64,000 bases of DNA from Lytechinus variegatus (lineage: Eukaryota > Echinodermata > Echinoidea > Temnopleuroida > Toxopneustidae): positions 16,731,532-16,795,531 of the forward strand of contig NC_054746.1 in NCBI RefSeq assembly GCF_018143015.1, given 5' to 3'. The notes beneath the pieces were generated by a model. It worked only from the letters and a program-made list of their open reading frames with translations, had not been told where the DNA came from and did not search any database. Numbering within the stretch: the stretch's first letter is position 1; each line of letters begins with the position of its first letter. The translations under genes and the position numbers were made by a program. Shown piece after piece: positions 45,765 through 64,000 of the stretch.

Positions 45765-47552
45765 TCTGGAAAGAATTTGGAGTTTATATTTTAAGACGAA
45801 ATGATGAAAATATAGATCTTTTTTCGAGCGGAAGCCGCAGACGCTCACCCCCACGTCTGATTTTCCGTCTCGCCAACTCGCGCAGGTTAACTAACTAGTA
45901 GTTATATACGTGGTTTAACGCTAGATGGCGCTCGACCACTTCGTTGCCCATAACCATGCGAACACTGAACTATTACGAATCGTACTTGATAGAGTTTTTA
46001 AATGCGAACAAACTCCTCCCCTAGACTCAAGAGTTTTCTAATTAATGTGAACCATTTTTTTCTCAATTATAGGCCTACCGGGAACAGATGTATATTGCAA
46101 TTTTAGATTTAATATTCAAGAATTTTTAAAATCTTCATTTCCAAAATAGATATATTCTACATATGTAAAATATATTCTATATGGTAGGTCTATATAATGT
46201 ATTCAGGCTTAATGCCATATGTATAAATTAAATTGATTTTTTTAATATGCTCTTAAATATCAATAGGCATATATATGCATGCATATACATTATTGGAGGG
46301 AAGTTTTAAAATAGCATATGAAAAATAGCATGAAAAATAGCATATGAAATGAAATAGCATATGAAAGTTTTAAAATAGCATATGAAATTTTTTTCAAAAA
46401 AGATAGGTGAATTTGAGGAAAATATCCATCAAAGATTTTACAAAAACTAGAATTTTGATTTTTTATTCTTAGTTTAGCATATGCAAGCAACTTCCCCATA
46501 TATCGTTTATTTATAAAAATCAATGAAATATCATTTTCTCCCCCCAAAAAATTAGAATGGTTGTTGTATTGTGATATGATTATGTATCAACAGACACATT
46601 ATTTCACATGTGAAGCGCGAGCTGATTTTTTAATATATTTTTTTGACCATCAGATTTTCGACACTATACCAATAATTTCCTTTGTCGGGTGTAGGTGGGA
46701 TTTGAACAAGGCAAGCCGCCATGCCTCAGCTGGATCAAATCTATTGCTTTGACACTGTATACACGTATGGGCAGATAGCTCTGGCCAGGAAACCTTTTAA
46801 GTAAAGCTACACCTACCATTGTTCTCTTCATCCATTTCTTTGAAAAAATATTTGAATGAAAGACTTGCCCAAGCTGTTGTACACTATATATATAGATATA
46901 TATATATATATATACATCCATATACATCCATAGCGCAAAGTGCGAGCGAAAATTTTATATGCGATAGTGATATGAAAGATTTTTTAAAATATAAATTTCC
47001 AAGTCTTATCCCCTACCTGATATCTTGCTCTAGCTTCCCTTTTTACTTTTTTTCTCCTCTCTTTTCGCTTCTTTTTCTTTTTTTTTTCTTTCTTTCCCCT
47101 TTTTCCTTTTTTTGCTCTGCCAATAGGGGGACCCGGTCCCGGCCCGCCCCCTGCATGGATTCGCCCACCTTAATTCAATTCTGATTAATTATAGGCGGCC
47201 GACCGTACCGGTGGTGCCATTTTATTATTTAAAAAAAAAATTGGGAGGGGGGCGAGCTATACTTGACTTCGGGAAAGAAAAGTCATTTATTTTGTTATAA
47301 ATCTGTGATACCCTGCGATACCCCCCCCCTCCCCAACACCAGTTGAAAATGCTAGTGATGTTCATTTTAAGGGACACCGTAGCTTCTGTCATACCTATTG
47401 ATTTTTAAAAACTATCGGCTATCTTCGTTCTTTCATTGATTTCCTTACTTTTCCTTTCTGTGTGTTGGCTTATGTGGATGAGAACGGCTGCTATCAACAT
47501 CTCCTCATAAAATTTATGTTTTAGCTGTTATTATCGCAGATGCTTCGGCATC
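45765..47552. other. Divergent intergenic region between MTA and DYNC1H1 starts
   Basis: 1,788 bases separate the two start codons. It contains the MTA 5' UTR, a cluster of ATAGCATATGAAA repeats (46310-46385), a TA microsatellite (46887-46915), a pyrimidine tract (47040-47115) and a poly(C) run at 47322. The DYNC1H1 5' UTR ends GCTTCGGCATC before its ATG; TATTATCGCAG at 47531-47541 could be a splice acceptor of an upstream non-coding exon. Confidence 0.6.

Positions 47553-64000
<16,448 letters not shown>

Noticed and set aside
46675..46755. tRNA-like sequence on the minus strand with GTTCAAATCCC
   Set aside because: Only a box B-like word is convincing; no box A at the right distance and no stem pairing. 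Perhaps a decayed SINE.

Overview
This 64 kb window comes from an animal nuclear genome. Its genes are split into many short exons with GT-AG introns, it carries tRNA-derived SINEs and many small foldback elements, and it is AT-rich with recurrent poly(G)/poly(C) tracts. The encoded proteins fit a deuterostome invertebrate. The repeat style, including long foldback elements whose ends begin AAAGGACAAGTCCA, resembles sea urchin DNA as I remember it. Echinoderm, probably echinoid, is an inference and not a proof.

Four protein-coding genes can be assembled exon by exon with matching splice phases. (1) Bases 78-4121 (+) hold the last five exons of a secreted protein ending in an NTR (netrin/C345C-type) module. 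(2) Bases 8494-24929 (+) hold a complete TMEM179-family four-pass membrane protein with two alternative last exons and a broken duplicate of one of them. (3) Bases 45764-33483 (-) hold a complete 19-exon MTA gene (metastasis-associated protein, NuRD subunit) of 735 codons with BAH, ELM2, SANT and GATA-type zinc finger domains, plus an unexpected C2H2 finger. (4) Bases 47553-64000 (+) hold the first 16 coding exons (861 codons) of cytoplasmic dynein 1 heavy chain, DYNC1H1; the gene runs off the right edge. MTA and DYNC1H1 are divergent, with 1,788 bases between their start codons.

The genes do not form a pathway: MTA is chromatin remodelling, DYNC1H1 is microtubule transport, TMEM179 is an orphan membrane protein. 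Their shared location is nevertheless informative, because from memory TMEM179, MTA1 and DYNC1H1 all lie on human 14q32, and MTA2 lies near TMEM179B on 11q12.

The remaining sequence is introns and intergenic DNA full of mobile-element relics: four clear tRNA-SINE copies, several TIR/foldback elements (one TTAA-flanked and piggyBac-like, one hAT-like, one TA-flanked element nested inside another TIR element), a TIR element with an internal array of about 150-bp repeats, a CpG-rich TIR element, a compact palindrome, and a polypyrimidine tract of about 1 kb. I found no rRNA, CRISPR array or free-standing tRNA gene, and no new multigene system. The most noteworthy items are the TMEM179 terminal-exon duplication, the C2H2 finger in MTA, the linkage and the nested elements.
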